Of a stretch of 64,000 bases of DNA, positions 24,368 through 37,710 are shown one piece after another. The stretch is from Micropterus salmoides (taxonomy: Eukaryota > Chordata > Actinopteri > Centrarchiformes > Centrarchidae), in the NCBI RefSeq assembly GCF_014851395.1, contig NW_024040041.1:15861742-15925741 (forward strand). The letters run 5' to 3'. The first letter of the stretch is position 1. The number at the start of each line of letters is the position of its first letter. The position numbers were made by a program, and so were the translations under genes. The notes under the pieces were generated by a model, which was not told the DNA's origin, did not search any database, and saw only the letters and a list, made by a program, of their open reading frames with translations.

Positions 24368-27343
24368 CTGGTCTGCTCCGTCAATCCGAGACAGACGATT
24401 CTGTGAAATGGGAGAGACGCCCGTGATGAGTGCTTGCGTCAGAGATAACTTAGGTCTGTGCGGGCAGCAAAAAGGCTGAAGTTATTAATGTTAAAAACAC
24501 AAGCGGTATTATTTAAAGAGTTATCCCGTCTGTGTTTGAGTTGTGCTGAAACAAATGCTTTTATCAGTGTGAAAATGTCGCATTGTAGATGTTTTACATT
24601 CTACAACTTCCGTCTGATTATTCAGGGTCATATTTGCTGGTCTGATATCATTAGAGTGCCCCTTATTTTAAAGAAACACTGTGCTATTAATTGACAGACT
24701 ACTTAAGCACTGTACACATGACTCGCTGCTCTTATAATGGCTGGTTTATCCCACACAGCAGATCTCTAATAGGAGACATTTACGCGATAATAATCTCAGT
24801 TATATCACATGCTTCCCTTCTCTCACATTTTGTTCACATAAGACTTTCGTTTTTCGTGACCTGCCACGAAAAAACTGCAGGAGTTATGATGAATGTATAC
24901 TGCCCTGCCTGAGAGGAGATTCCCTATAGCGGAACAATACAGCTGGCAGCAGTGTGGGTGGTGCTGAATGCTATCTACAAAACACACGCGCTGATTGGTC
25001 TAAAACGGGGCAGGAACCCTACGGTGAATGGTGTACCCGTATCCAAGGTGCTGATGTAGGCTGCGCACGTCATCGCTCGGCTCAACGCACGCTGTTGCCA
25101 AATTTAAAGTGCACTAACACACATAGGGGTATGGGCATGATATGAAGTCATTGTACTACAATGTCAGTGTAACTTTACACTTACCGTTCATATTGGGAAA
25201 TACTGTTTGTATTTGTTAAAGAAACATACTGTCTCCTAATGATTAAGACTTATGTAACATGAAAGTCACAAGTGGAAAATACAATGCCACAGGGGTGACA
25301 AAAAAGTATGAGATAAGTAAGAAACTAATAACTAAAACAGACTGAATATAAAATAATTTTAAAAGTTTTTAAAAAACAACTAAGAATAAAGACTAAACAT
25401 AGGAAATTAAAAAAATACTGAGGCAAGATACAGATAGAAATGGATGATGCCATGGTGACTTGAATCAGGGTGTTTTAAATATCACATTTAATGCCTGGAA
25501 CATCTTGTGTATTACCGTATTGTCTTTAAAGCTATTTTCAATTCTTGTCTATTTGTATCTCTTGATGACGTCCGGTGCGAAGAGTCTTAACTTTTGTCAT
25601 CACAGCAGCTGTGACTGTAATGGAAGCGTAAGTCTGTTGGACTGGCCTGCTGACAGGGTGGACCTTTAGACATTCTTCAAGCACTCGGCTTTGCCAAGCA
25701 GAGTCATGTGCTCACCGTGAGCTGTAAATGTGTGCGAAAGGGCTCCAGATGAAAGCGCTGTGGGGATTAAATGCACGAGACTGACGGTAGATCAGGCAGG
25801 GGCAGAACAGAGGAGAGGCGGTGTGGTTTGACATTGCCCCGTGGATTCAGATTCACAATCATAGCTTGGAGCGGAAGTGGGTGGGAGAATGAGCAACGTC
25901 CTGGCGAGGACTTCTTGGCTGTTTACTGTAAACAGCTCAGCATAATCTAATGTCTCATGTCCTCCAAGACCAAAGCCATATAGACTTTGTCTGGTAGCTG
26001 CTTTTTATGGTAGTTTGTGTGCTGTGCATAGCTCATGTGCTCCTTCTGTAGTCTGTAAATTGCTTGCGGTGTTTGCATTTGCAACAAACTGCCGTCGCCT
26101 GATAGAACAAGGTCAGCGTCATAATGAGACTAAGACTAATGTTAAAACTGCTATATTGTCTTAGGGTGTAATCCTCTAATGTATCCTCCACTCACTGCCG
26201 CTGCTGTCACTTGTGCTCATGGAGGAGAGTTAACACCCTAAGATCTCTAATCCCCCAATTGGACTTCAGTCTGTTTGTGCTGTAACTCCAGGAGTGAGAA
26301 TGTGGATAGAATGATGTTTGTTGTTGCTCATTTTTCAGTGTTTTTATGAAAATCTGACTTATAGTTGAGCTGTTTTAAGACTTGTTTACTGAAGGAGTAC
26401 AACACAGACCATACAGTCTTGTGGGATTTCCTGACATTTACATTTATCATCTCAGTGAATTGAAGGTCACCTTCTAAAAAAACATCATATTGCATAAGCA
26501 ACAACTGTCACAAGACCTCAACCTACAACTTGATCTAACCCTGACAACAGAGGACGAACAGTGGCTGTCCTCATTCACTGCTGCTATCCATATGACATAA
26601 ACATACAGGCTCCTATGAGAGGATCATGTACAGAGTTATGCTTAGCCGCAGGTGTGCGATGGAGCATAAGAGACCACTTGTGCTGTGGGAAATAGGTTGC
26701 CAGGGGGGAAAAAATCTTTGCAATAATGTTTATTAGCCTTTGAGAGACGAGGATCAGAAATCACATCAGTGTTTAAGGCTTGTGACTAAAAACATAATTT
26801 GCTGCACTGTAAACATGTGTTAAAAGAGGGGCAACTGGCACACAAGTAGAGGAGATTTTTCACACACCACTGCTTCCATGTCTGCCTCTCCTCCTCTCCT
26901 CTCCTCTCCTCTCCACCCCCTACCCCCACCCCCCTTACCAGCTCAGACGGAGAGCCTTTGACGTCACTGGTTGTTATTACTTAACACAACTCTGCAGAGC
27001 GCCCTGGGCTCCTTGTAATAGACAGATGCTTTTGAAGAGTAAATGAGGCAGCCGGTGAGACATGCAGTGTAGGAGACAGATAGAAAGGAAGAGGGGATAC
27101 TGTGGGTTTGTCGTTGTGCCACCAAATGAAGGGATCCTGAGGAAACTGAGATATCCACAAAAAAGGTGATAAAATCAAAAAATATATTGCTAGCAAGAAA
27201 GTCCCAACTGAGCAGAACTGCAGTTTCCATTAGATTTCTATGAATTCATTTTCCAGAAAAGGGAAAACCGTAGATGTGCATTTACAGAGTTATATCCTAA
27301 GGATATAGATATCAATCAAATGTGGAAACTGCAGTGAAGTCTA
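24368..27343. other. tob1 upstream region; no gene recognised
   Basis: GC content falls off past about 24470. Scattered motifs include GCACGTCATCG near 25066 and TGACGTCC near 25565 (CRE-like halves). The block 25680-25860 is of mixed complexity and could be regulatory. A (CTCCT)n tract lies at 26885-26914. I see no exon. Divergent non-coding transcription from the tob1 promoter is possible but not shown. Confidence 0.45.
26885..26914 (+). repeat. (CTCCT)n short tandem repeat
   Basis: Roughly six CTCCT units, followed by a C-rich patch ending near 26937. Confidence 0.85.
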
Positions 27344-27826
27344 GTTCACACTACATGATTTTAAGCCCGGTTTGCCGGTCAGCGAGCTCGGTGACCATCG
27401 GGCTGTGATCAGGGGTAAATCAGCGATCGATCGAGTCGGCCAACTCGCATCCAGCCAATGAGAGCAGGCAGCTGGCAGAGCATGCAGCTACTTTTTCACT
27501 GCAAAACACTTTTTACTCACCTCCAGCTCTCTCTGTAGCACAGACAATCCCTGCTACCCAAGTGTGCTAATCCATTCTTTCACCCAGATTCTTTGTCTTT
27601 ATAATAACAAACAACAGCGGTTTCGTGTGTAGGTTCGCGTCATTTCCCGTTTCACTTTTGACATGTGTTTTGTTGACAAAACGTGGTTTGGAGACCAGCT
27701 TTGCGCGACGGAGTCGTTGTCAGCTTGCGTAGTGTGTGACCCCCCTTCACCGATCAGTCACGTAGTGTGAACGCCACAACGACTTCAAGACCCCCGTCAC
27801 AAGACGTCAAGTTGTGTAGTGTGAAC
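27344..27826. mobile_element. TIR element (GTTCACACTACA type)
   Basis: The left end GTTCACACTACATGATTTTA is matched inversely by the right end GTTGTGTAGTGTGAAC (27811-27826). The interior is markedly GC-richer than the flanks, with words such as GGTCAGCGAGCTCGGTGACC. A second inner GTAGTGTGAACG at about 27763 suggests a partial duplication of the terminus. No open frame. Boundary on the right may extend a little. Confidence 0.7.
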
Positions 27827-28832
27827 AACACATCGATCTGCCGACACTGAAAGTTGTGTTGTCTGCACAAACTTTTAGTTATCTGTTAGCATGGTAGCAT
27901 GTCAACACAACACAACATAATACCTAGAATCACCTAGTATTAGCTTTAGCAGCTAAAACTGCACTTAAGCAGGAGAAGGTAGTCAGTTTTCATTCAGTAT
28001 ACAGAGTAATATTGAATCAAAAACATTAGTGATCTTTTCTGTGACCTTCAAATGAGTCAGGACCTCAGTGTTTCTGTCACAGATACATGAAATTACTGCC
28101 CTGGTATAAAATCTCATTAACTAAATTTCACAAGTTTTTACACCAACAACATTTTATGGTGCTATCTGGAAATGACAACTTGGACTTTTTCTTCACTCTG
28201 GAGCAGTCTGTCAGCTCTGGCTGCACATGGAACATTACACATCAGTCACTCTGCATGCATACACACATCGAAGATTTACATGGCTCCATATATGTGAACA
28301 CAGAGGTTATGTTATCAGTTGTGACGACAGCAACGTAAGTACTTTTTCTCCTGCACCTTGCCGCCTTCATAACTCACTGAGGCTGTTACATAATTCATCC
28401 AATGGCAGCCCACAGGGGCAACATCAATAGATCCATTCGCCATCTGCAAAGAGAAAACAGCAAGGCTGAAATGCACAAGAGCATCCTAATATAACCAACT
28501 CTGTAAGCTGTGTAAAATGGCTCATTATTGATCTATGGTCACTTTCAGTTGTAGTGTTGTGTTATTCAATGAGCAAAGTTGCTCAAGTAATCAGCAGAAG
28601 CATTAATAAGTAATCTTTTTCACTTTCATGAGGTTAGCTGTTGATGACCTTCATTATTTAAGTTACCTTGTAACTCTGGATTGCAAATTCAATTTGGTGT
28701 ATAATTAACCTATGCTGTATATTGTGATGTTGTGTTCAGCTGCTTGTACTGCTCAGCAAATACTGCCATTCAGTATGCTTCAGTTTTATGCTCCGTGCAG
28801 GTGGAGAAAACACAACTGAGCAGTTGGTGTCA

Positions 28833-28877
<45 letters not shown>

Positions 28878-29446
28878 GTCAGTGTTTTTTTTAAAGCGAA
28901 GTCTCTTCTTCGTACATTTCTCCTGATTTTGGCACTCCCCCATTACTCCTCATCCCATCCACCACATTGGGACTCCATGATTTAAGAGAAAGAGGGAGAG
29001 AGGCATTCAATAGGATAGCTCTGTGTGTGCTCTGTATGTACACACCTGAGTACAAGCACGCACACACCTCCCCAGCCCTCAGGTCTCTTTGCACATAAAC
29101 TGTCTGAAATGATAGAGCAATACCTCCAGTGCCCCAAGGACCGGGAGAATCAATTCAGTAATGAAATGTGAATAGTTGATGGAAAGATAAGAGAAAGGTG
29201 CCGAGGTGTTTTTGATTATTCTGACGAGACACATCACTTGGTGTGGTTTAGTGCCTGACATTATGCTGATTACCTTACATTTTTTATTCTGCACTCTTCT
29301 CTCTCCCCAGTCATTCACGCGTTTATAATGCAGTGTGCTCCATTGATATGACAAAACAGCAGCCCACTGTGGGTATAGGGTATGAAGGGAGGGGTTGAAG
29401 ATCCCTTGTGTGGTCTTGTACATGTTTCACATCCTCTGGATGACTC
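27827..29446. other. No gene recognised; CA microsatellite
   Basis: Apart from the (CA)n tract at 28834-28876, I see no recognisable gene or repeat. Confidence 0.5.
28834..28876 (+). repeat. (CA)n microsatellite
   Basis: About 21 CA dinucleotides. Confidence 0.97.
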
Positions 29447-29872
29447 TTAGGCCCCATCCACACTACACAACACGATGCTGCTGACCGGGTTTTTGACACT
29501 TATCTGCCTACACTTGTACTGTGCATGTCGCCGTATTTACTTTGCAACGACTCCCAGTCTGTTTTCCGCCGCCACACTCCTGTGTTAATTCAGTAACAGT
29601 CCCAGCTCCTTATTGGTGCATGCAAAAAAAAAAACCTTCTTCATCTGTATTTATTTCTTCTGTAACCAGGAAGAGACCATCTGCTTCATGTTTACACTGG
29701 CACGCGCATGCCCAGTGTACCTGAACGGCCAATAGATGTGCGTTTTCAGTCGTTTTAATGTAGACGGAGATCAACTCCAAAACGCAGCTAAACCGCTGGT
29801 GTGGACGGAGCTCGTATTCGTTTTAATTCTCCGTTTGTAAACTAAAACGGAGTAGTATGGATGGGGGCCTTA
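29447..29872 (+). mobile_element. TIR element, GGCCCCATCCACACT family, copy 1
   Basis: The ends TTAGGCCCCATCCACACTAC and GTATGGATGGGGGCCTTA are inverted repeats. Inside are ACTGGCACGCGCATGCCCAG, repeated CGTTTTAAT/AAAACGGAG words near the right end, and TATTGGTGCATGCAAAAAAA. A longer copy lies in the opposite orientation at 32483-33164. The element has the look of a hAT-like MITE but an 8-bp TSD is not clear. Confidence 0.8.
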
Positions 29873-32482
29873 AACAGCAGGAGGGGACATGCTCCACGTG
29901 TGCAACCTAGATAGTAAGCAAAGAATGACCTTTAGTTTAAAAGATTGTGTTATTAATTACTGGTAGGAGCTACTTACCACGGTTACAGCATATACAACGT
30001 ACTGTTTTTAAAATTACTAAATATAAACTGAAAAAAAGGTGACATAAATTTACTTGATTAGGGAATTCAGCTTCTTTCACATGCTTTTTTGTGTGTTATT
30101 TTCTTTCTTTAGTAATTTTGTATCGTATATTTCTGAAACAACGTAAACTGCATGGGAAATTAATAATTTTATCTCCAGCACAGAACAGTGCATTTTCTGT
30201 CAGTGCATTTTCTGTCAGGTTTTGAGTTTGTCACAACTGACCTCAGGATGTTTCAAATGTCTCAAGTGTCCACTTGATGGGATTTGATCTGTGCAAATTC
30301 GCACACATCACATTTCTGTAAAACCAGGACCTGTGCTCATAATCAAAACAAGACAGAGCTCCTTCTACTCTTGGCTTCCACTATTTATGGCTTCTCCAAA
30401 ACCTTCTGGCATGTATGAACTAGCACCTAGTCAGTCAGTTAGTGTGGACAGGGGCACATTTGCATTCACATTACACCACATTTGTGACCACGAGTCCTTT
30501 GCCACCTCTAAATGTGGCTTAAGGAATTCAGTCTCACTGAGTCCTAGTGGGCACATTCGCACCTTAATATAGATCTGTTTGCTTGTAATCACAAGCAATC
30601 AGGACGCATTTTAGTGCTTAGTGAGACTCTCTGAGGTGTTGGGGAAGCAATAGTCTCCAGGTTAAAAGAGTGTAGAGGTGCAAGAATGGAAAGAGTGTGG
30701 AAAAGAGGGGAAATACAGCGGTATAAAGGACAGCTGGGAGGATATGAAGGAGGAAAGCAGGGAGGGAAGACTGTGGTGCCCTGATGGCCAGGAGTGACCT
30801 GTAAGGGCTTACAATGAGAGAAAAAGATGAGAGTGTGAAGAAATGAAGACAGCTGGTTTAGGTGGAAAGCGGAAACATATGATAAAAAAAACAAAAACAG
30901 TGGTTATGGAAAAAAAGATACTCAAAATAATCCAATGCAAACGACTTCAAATTAATTCTGTTCATTGCTGGGAGGCAACTATTATATACTAGGAATCTAT
31001 TTTATTTTCAAAAAGCAAAGTCAGCTAAATGGAGACCACCCACTGACACCAATAAGGCCCATGACAAAAACACTCCTGGCAGTTTTGAAGCGGTTTCTGC
31101 AGAGTCTGATGCACTTTATCATAATTCTGATTGGAACTGACCCTGGAGAAACACAGCGTGCAATTAGGATTCACAGAAAGAAATTCAAAGTAAACAGCAG
31201 GGGCTGTCTGCAGAGAAGTGTGCCTGATAGATGAGAGGAGAGATCGAGCGAGACAACAGAGGAGGAGGACGCAGGATGAAAGAAAGAAAGAGGGGGGAAT
31301 TATAATCCCACTGTTGTGTTTAATCGGAGAAGGGAGAGGGAGAGTACTCAGCATTCGCGGCTGTTGAGAATTCTGTATGTTCATCTGCCCACACACTGAT
31401 ACACACACATTCATACTCTCAGCAGACCCGGGCTCACATTACCTCAATATGAAATCTTACCCTCTACACTAACCAGTGTGTGTGGCTATTTCAGACATGT
31501 GCATTCGGTAATCGATGGAGATGAAATGGTCACGCACCAGCAGAAATCTCATCTACCTTTAAATGAGATTCTGCTTTTTAGATAGCTTTATAAACCAGCC
31601 ATAATATCTTCGAGTGTTCTGGTTGTGCCTGTTCCATGAGACTGTTCACCATGTTATCATCCAACCAGCGGCAAATTAGATCTTGTAGCTTGTCTGTAAC
31701 AATCATGATTTCTATATCTAGCATGAATTCATTTAATAAATAAGATGTATAAGGCTAAAGTGGTCTTCCATTTATAGTCTGTGAGCTCACGCAGTTTGCT
31801 CACACACCATTGTGGTCCTCCACTTCAAGTCTGTGTTGAATATGCAAGTGTTTTACCACCACAAAGTCCCCTTTCTGAGAAGGCAGCAAATGAATGGGTG
31901 TGTGTGCGTATGTGTGAATACTTATGTGTTTCCATACTTTCTTAGATGAAACACAATGCTAGATTATTTACCAGATTAATGAAGTGCTGATTCAAGAAAA
32001 ACTTTCCAGTGCATTCAGACTGGATTTTAATATGGCTTTTTATTGTATCGTGTGTGGCCAAAACAAGCTGAGGAAATATTAATATATAAAAATATATAAA
32101 TTTAATCACTGCTGATGAGAAACTGCTACTCTTTCGTAACCTGGCCTTTGGAGGCCAAGAACAGTTTGCAATAAATGGAAGTGTACCAACAGTACACTCA
32201 AACATTTTCAACATTTATATGATGATTTGTATAGCGGTATGGTTCTACCTCTCTTAGCACTGAAAGGCATTGGTTTGTCTTTGATTAGGAATATTTTTTC
32301 ATAAATTCCTATTTACTCGTATCAAATCTAAAGTGTAATTTCTGCTTGTATTATCCTTATCCACAAAGATAAGAGGTGTCTGTTGGTTCATACTCCACAT
32401 CCACATCATCAACACGGTTAAGAATAGTCTGCCTTTGCTTTACTCTGATGACATATGAAACAGTTGCTCTGCTCTCCCAAAC
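29873..32482. other. No gene recognised
   Basis: A small tandem duplication of CAGTGCATTTTCTGT occurs at about 30188-30219. The rest is unremarkable. The block 31040-31140 has balanced composition and might be a conserved non-coding element, which cannot be judged from one genome. Confidence 0.45.
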
Positions 32483-33164
32483 TAAGGCCCCTCCACACTA
32501 CTCCATTTTTGTTTAAAAACGGAGTTTTAAAATGAATACAATCTCCTTCCACACCAGCATTTTAGCTGCGTATCTACGGTATATTAAAATGACTGAAAAA
32601 GCATGTCCAGTGGCAGTTTGCGCTCACTGGGCATGCGCGTAGCGGTGTAAACATGAAGCAGATGTACTAATCCGTAGTTACAGAAGATTTGGCAAAGAAT
32701 AAAGAAATACAGATGAAGAATCTCACCAGATTTTTTTTTGCATGGACCAATAATAAGCTGGGACTGTAACTGAATGTAACACGGAAGTTTAAAGTGACTG
32801 TGGCGGTGGAAAACAGACTGGGAGTCGTCCCAAAGTAAATACGGCGACATGTACAGTACAAGTGTAGGCTATAAGTGTTATTTGCACAGTACAAATATTT
32901 CAATAAAAATACCAAATTAAAAACTCTGTCAGTAGCATCCTGTTTCAGCTTTGCATGACTTATAATACCCAATCAGAGAGTCAAATGTGAGCGTCTGTGT
33001 CATTGTTTCTAAAGTCCTCTGCTTTTGCCCGTCCGCACTAAAATGCTACTCAGAGTTTTAAAACAAAAAATGGGGTCTGCAGCGTTTTCAAATTCTCCGT
33101 TTTAGTCATTGTTTTCACCGTTTTAGTCTGGACATCCACACTGCAGTAGTGTGGATGGGGCTTA
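32483..33164 (-). mobile_element. TIR element, GGCCCCATCCACACT family, copy 2 (inverted)
   Basis: It begins TAAGGCCCCTCCACACTACT and ends AGTGTGGATGGGGCTTA. Internal blocks such as CACTGGGCATGCGCGTAG, GTAAACATGAAGCAGATG and GCATGGACCAATAATAAGCT are the reverse complement of segments of the copy at 29.4 kb. It is about 250 bp longer, so copy 1 is likely internally deleted. Confidence 0.8.
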
Positions 33165-34101
33165 AGAGATGACACACGGACCTTAGACAACACTAGTTGC
33201 ATCTAATTATTCACAGACTGCCTTAAACAAATGTCACTACAGTTCACACAGCACTTCACAGACATGTCTGTAAGTGCTCTAAACTGTCATTTATGAGTTT
33301 GTTTATAAATTAATGAACAAAATTTTTCCAATAAAAGCAATGTTCAAATCTCAAAGTTGTTTGTGCACAGTATCATACATAAAAACAAAACAATTATTTA
33401 TGATTTCCTGGAAGGACTGTGCATGGAAGGAGGTTCTACATGTAGTGGATAAGCAGAGCTCTGGGCACAGGACTCTTAACACAAGTCTTTATCTCAGGCT
33501 GGGGACTTGGGTACATTCTTTGCCCTGTGGTGTATCTGGTGGGAGCAGACACAATGTACCACATTCACAGTCCATAAACCCGGCTGGTCTGCTGCAGTGT
33601 TTTCAGACATCGTCCTCTCTTGGCTCAGCACAACGGGTGTGAGTGGATGTGTTTGTGCATGAGGCAACGGGTCTATGTTAGATCTGCTGCTGTCTTATCA
33701 GCGAGTCACACACCAACATAGCACACACACACACACACACACACACACATTCACACACACACGTACACCCCCACCCACACACACGCACGCACACACACAC
33801 ACACTGGTAACAGCGCCCATAAGCTAATGGTTTTACCTGTTTTGTAAACAGATATGGTATCACGGAGAGGCTGATGCATACTTAAAATGAGCACAGCACA
33901 TTAACCTTTTCTTTATTTAGCATCTGTTCTGTGGAGTCAACGATGTCAACCAGCGTCAGATGACAAACTGACTGGTCACAAATGACAATCAGGGTGCAGG
34001 CAAACAGAGGTTTAGATTGCAATAGACAGCATGTGTGGATGTTTGAATTTACAATAATTTACAGTCAGTAAAGAAATTGCAGGGATTAAGGTAAAGTTTA
34101 G
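33165..34101. other. No gene recognised; CA-rich tract
   Basis: Holds the compound CA microsatellite at 33722-33804. Nothing else identified. Confidence 0.5.
33722..33804 (+). repeat. Compound (CA)n microsatellite
   Basis: CA dinucleotides interrupted by ATT, GT, CCC and CACGCACGC units, about 83 bp in total. Confidence 0.95.
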
Positions 34102-35413
34102 TTAAAAGCATACTCCACAAATTTAGCATTGTACTCTAATGAACATTGTCAGACTGACATTAAAACTGACTGAATGTCTTTTGATGCATTCCTCTTTCTT
34201 GGCACTGGCACCTACATTACCCACAATGCCACTCGACTGCTGACTGTGTGGTCAGAGATTCAGATGTGTTATGCTACTATAGGGCTCTAAGCTTTTCCCC
34301 CAAGGACTACATGTGCTAAATGAAAACATTTAAGAGCATATAAACATTAAGGAGGACAGTAACAAATTATCATATCATATCATCATCATATTTTACCATT
34401 AAATAGTATAATGTTACTTTAATAGTATAATGTTAGAATAACATAAATATATAATTAATATGATGTTACTATATTCATTATAATTTCATATAGTAGTATA
34501 ATATTAATTTCAGTTGGACAATACAGTATTTTCATTTTGTGGGCTGTTTTCCTTCATTAAATCCTTGTGCAGAAGAAAGCAAGAAAAATGCTCTGCAATG
34601 GTGGTTAGTCTCTAATTTGTTAATGCTAAGTACTAACTTGTCAATAATCATTCATACATAAAATGAGTTCAACATATTGAAAGTTTTCTGTGGCACGTCT
34701 ACCTTTTTTAAATGTCCTGCTCCATCCAGGCTGTGACAGGTTCACGAAAAGTGCCATTGACGATTGCATTGACTTTACAGAAGCTGAACATGTTTCAACA
34801 AAAGGCACCTAAAGCTAAGCTAGCTATAGCTAAATGGCCAGCTAGCCAAACCTTGCTCACTGTATTTCTGTCTTCTGTCATACCGCTTCCTATGCTAACG
34901 AAGCAAATCTCTCGCTCTTGTTTAACAGGCTGCTTAACAGAGCGACCGGAGCAACAGGATTTCTCCCAGTGCTCCCGATAGCCAATCTTGACTTTGAATG
35001 ATTAGGGTGGAGAGAATTACAGAAGGTTGTAGACTAATTGTTTCCGGTTTGCACCTATCTATTTTTAGTTGCATATCAGAGTGATATACTCACCCTCTAG
35101 AGCCCTGTTGTAGCAGCTAATGTAGCCTCGAGATGCTAGCTTCAAGAAGAGATGAGGAGTGAGCTACAGAGGTCTGGTAAGCTCACTTGTCTCTAACTCC
35201 ACAACTACAGATTTATTTCATTTTCAAACTTGGAGTCTTCTGCCCCAACCAACACTGACTCAAGTGACATCACTTGAGGCAATTTATCAGACTTCACACA
35301 GCTCCCCCTGGAACCATAAAAAAAACTTTATAAATTTTTTTTCATATATGGAGTTGCACCCCTGAAGATTTGTAAACAGACTTTGATATGTAAAATCAGA
35401 GGATTCCCCTTTC
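34102..35413. mobile_element. Longer TIR element related to family E, about 1.3 kb
   Basis: The left end TTAAAAGCATACTCCACAAA and the right end AAAATCAGAGGATTCCCCTT are imperfect inverted repeats resembling the termini of the element at 3506. The interior includes ACATTACCCACAATGCCACT and GTAAACAGACTTTGATATGT, familiar from fish repeats, plus an AT-rich stretch at 34380-34510. It may be a composite of two related elements. No transposase frame. Confidence 0.55.
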
Positions 35414-37489
35414 AGCACTTTTCTGTGACCTACTTCCTGTTTCTCTTAGTTGTCTCCTAATGCAGCTGCACCACTAAATACTGTGTCCAAATTAAAACAT
35501 GTGAACATAATATTGTGCACCAGTCATTTCATTTTCCATATTGTTGCTAATGCAGACTTCTGCCAATTCAGTCAAAAAAGAGAAAACCAAGAAAGAGGTA
35601 CAAAAATGCTTAAAAAATACACCTCACCTCATACAATACCTCCATCCATCAAACTCTTTCTTTACTTTGCTGTAATGCTTTTTGATGTTTCAAAGTTGCC
35701 CTCTAAACAGAGAGCTTTCACTAAACAATACCCTTCCACAATACTCTGCCCCCAAATCTTCTCGCCTACTATAAAAGGAAGTGGCCAGCTGCTGTGCTTC
35801 ACACTCAGAAGTTTGCATCAGAAATTTACTTCAGAGATCAGAGGTGGTCACTGAAATAGTTACAAATGCCCTTTGATCCCAAATGAAACACATAAGGTGT
35901 CACTGCCTTCCCCCCTGAGTGTCAACAATGTCAGTAGGAGAGCTGTGTCGTGTCTCTTGTCCTGACCTTTGCCCCATCGCACGCATACACACACACACAC
36001 ACACACATATATATATTAATACAAATATTATTTTGACATAATGATGCCAGAGATGATACCTTTGGACAATAACTGCTGTAGAGAAGGTGGGAGGGACACT
36101 GAGAGCATGTGACTAAGGTCTTGGTTTCTGAGGAATTTAAGGAAAGTCGCGGATGGTCAGGTTGGTTAAATACACTAGCATATCCCAGCATAGCCAGCAT
36201 ACAGAGTGAAGGGAAACAAAATACAGACACACTCACCATCTATGGACAGTTTAAGCTGCCAACATGCTTCATCAGAAGTGCTTGTCGGATTGTCGATTAG
36301 CATTGGTTTGAACTTCTTTCTCTGGCTCTCATTTTTCGCTTTTCTTTTGTTTCTGGCGCTCAACATGTGAACAATCAAGTTCAACCCTATGAATGCCTTT
36401 TAGAAAAGGCGGACTGAAAATATGACAGCCGACTTTTTACTCTGCCTTCAAGTGTGGCCGTTCACAACAGCTATTAACACTTTTGATTTCTGAGTAGGTA
36501 GGGCAACACGTTGTGCGAACTAGTTCTTTTCAAAAGCCACCCTTTGTGTCTCCTATCCACCTACATGTCTTTAAAGCGTGTGAGTTAACTGGACCACCAG
36601 AGCACCAATGGGAAACGCTTCCAAACACTGGGAAGGCTGTCAAATTTCACAATGAAAGTACAAATCTTTAAGTATTGAGGGCCTCCTTTATACTAAAAGG
36701 TTTGAGCTTTCAGTGTGCAACTACTAAAAAAATTATTAATATTATTACATTTTTACCCTTAAAGGTGATTTAATTTCTACCACTTGGACATCTGAAGGAA
36801 CAGTGCTGTGCACAAATCTCCAAAGTAGCATGTCAACAGCCCCCTGGAAGGCCTGTCACACAGTTGTCAATTCACATCAGCTTCCACGCTCAGGTCAGAC
36901 ACATAAAAGCAACTCTAAACTACTTCTGGCAGGTAAATAGGCACCCAGCAGTGAAGAGAAAATGGCAGCAATTACAGTCTGTGGGAAAGGGAGCAAAATG
37001 AATAGAATCACGGTGGTACATCATCACAGTTATTGTGTGTGAAAGTCTCCTCTTGTTTCTTTTTAGTTTTTTTACTTTGTCTGCATATATCTGACTACAA
37101 GTGTGTCTGTGTTAATGCCTATATGTGTGCAACTTGTCCTATATGCATGTTTCTGTTGCTTCTGCTGCTTCTGTCTCAATTTCCAGCTCAAACGTGACAT
37201 ACACTTAATGTTTCCACGAAACTTAAAACAGAGTGATCTTGGCTTGCGCATATTTACTCATTTCCTGAAAATCCCCAAGGACCCCCATGTTAAAATGTCT
37301 GACAGAGATAAACCTGCTTACAACTTCTACAAAAAAATCTTTTGGTCTATATAGCCATTTTCCCCTTCATGACAACTGTGTGGGGGTGAATTAGGTGGTT
37401 CAGCAACTAGAAGTCAATTCACTGTCAAAATGGCCGAGGCCATTCGCCAAGGTGAATTAGTGAATCCTACTAAGGCATGATCCGCCCTC
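35414..37489. other. No gene recognised
   Basis: A CA-to-TA compound microsatellite lies at 35986-36017. A 134-codon open frame at 35450-35854 lacks recognisable domains and is probably chance. Confidence 0.5.
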
Positions 37490-37710
37490 GTCTGTGTCGA
37501 ATCGACGGCGTAGCCTATGCGTAGCCTATGTGTACCCTACGCAGTAGCCTACACCATAGCCTTATCCATTCTAAACTGGAAGTTAGCCTGCTCGGCCAGC
37601 AAAAGTCAACACAGTGGACGCTGTAACGCTGCCACCAACTAGCGTATGGCGGTATAATTGCAAAACGCAGAGACACAGAATCAATGCATGGCTACGTGCA
37701 TGCAAATTAA
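37490..37710 (+). mobile_element. Family C element fragment, copy 2
   Basis: Shares GACGGCGTAGCCTATGCGTA, GGAAGTTAGCCTGCTCGGC and AAAAGTCAACACAGTGGACG with copies at 1381 and 40077. The AAGTGCAATTTATAC terminus is missing and the ends are eroded, so this is an older or truncated copy. Confidence 0.7.

Noticed and set aside
33722..33804. Possible CRISPR-like or minisatellite array
   Set aside because: It is a compound CA microsatellite; there are no spacers or conserved repeats, and the genome is a vertebrate.
35450..35854. 134-codon plus-strand open frame
   Set aside because: No domain, AT-driven composition, no splice or promoter context.
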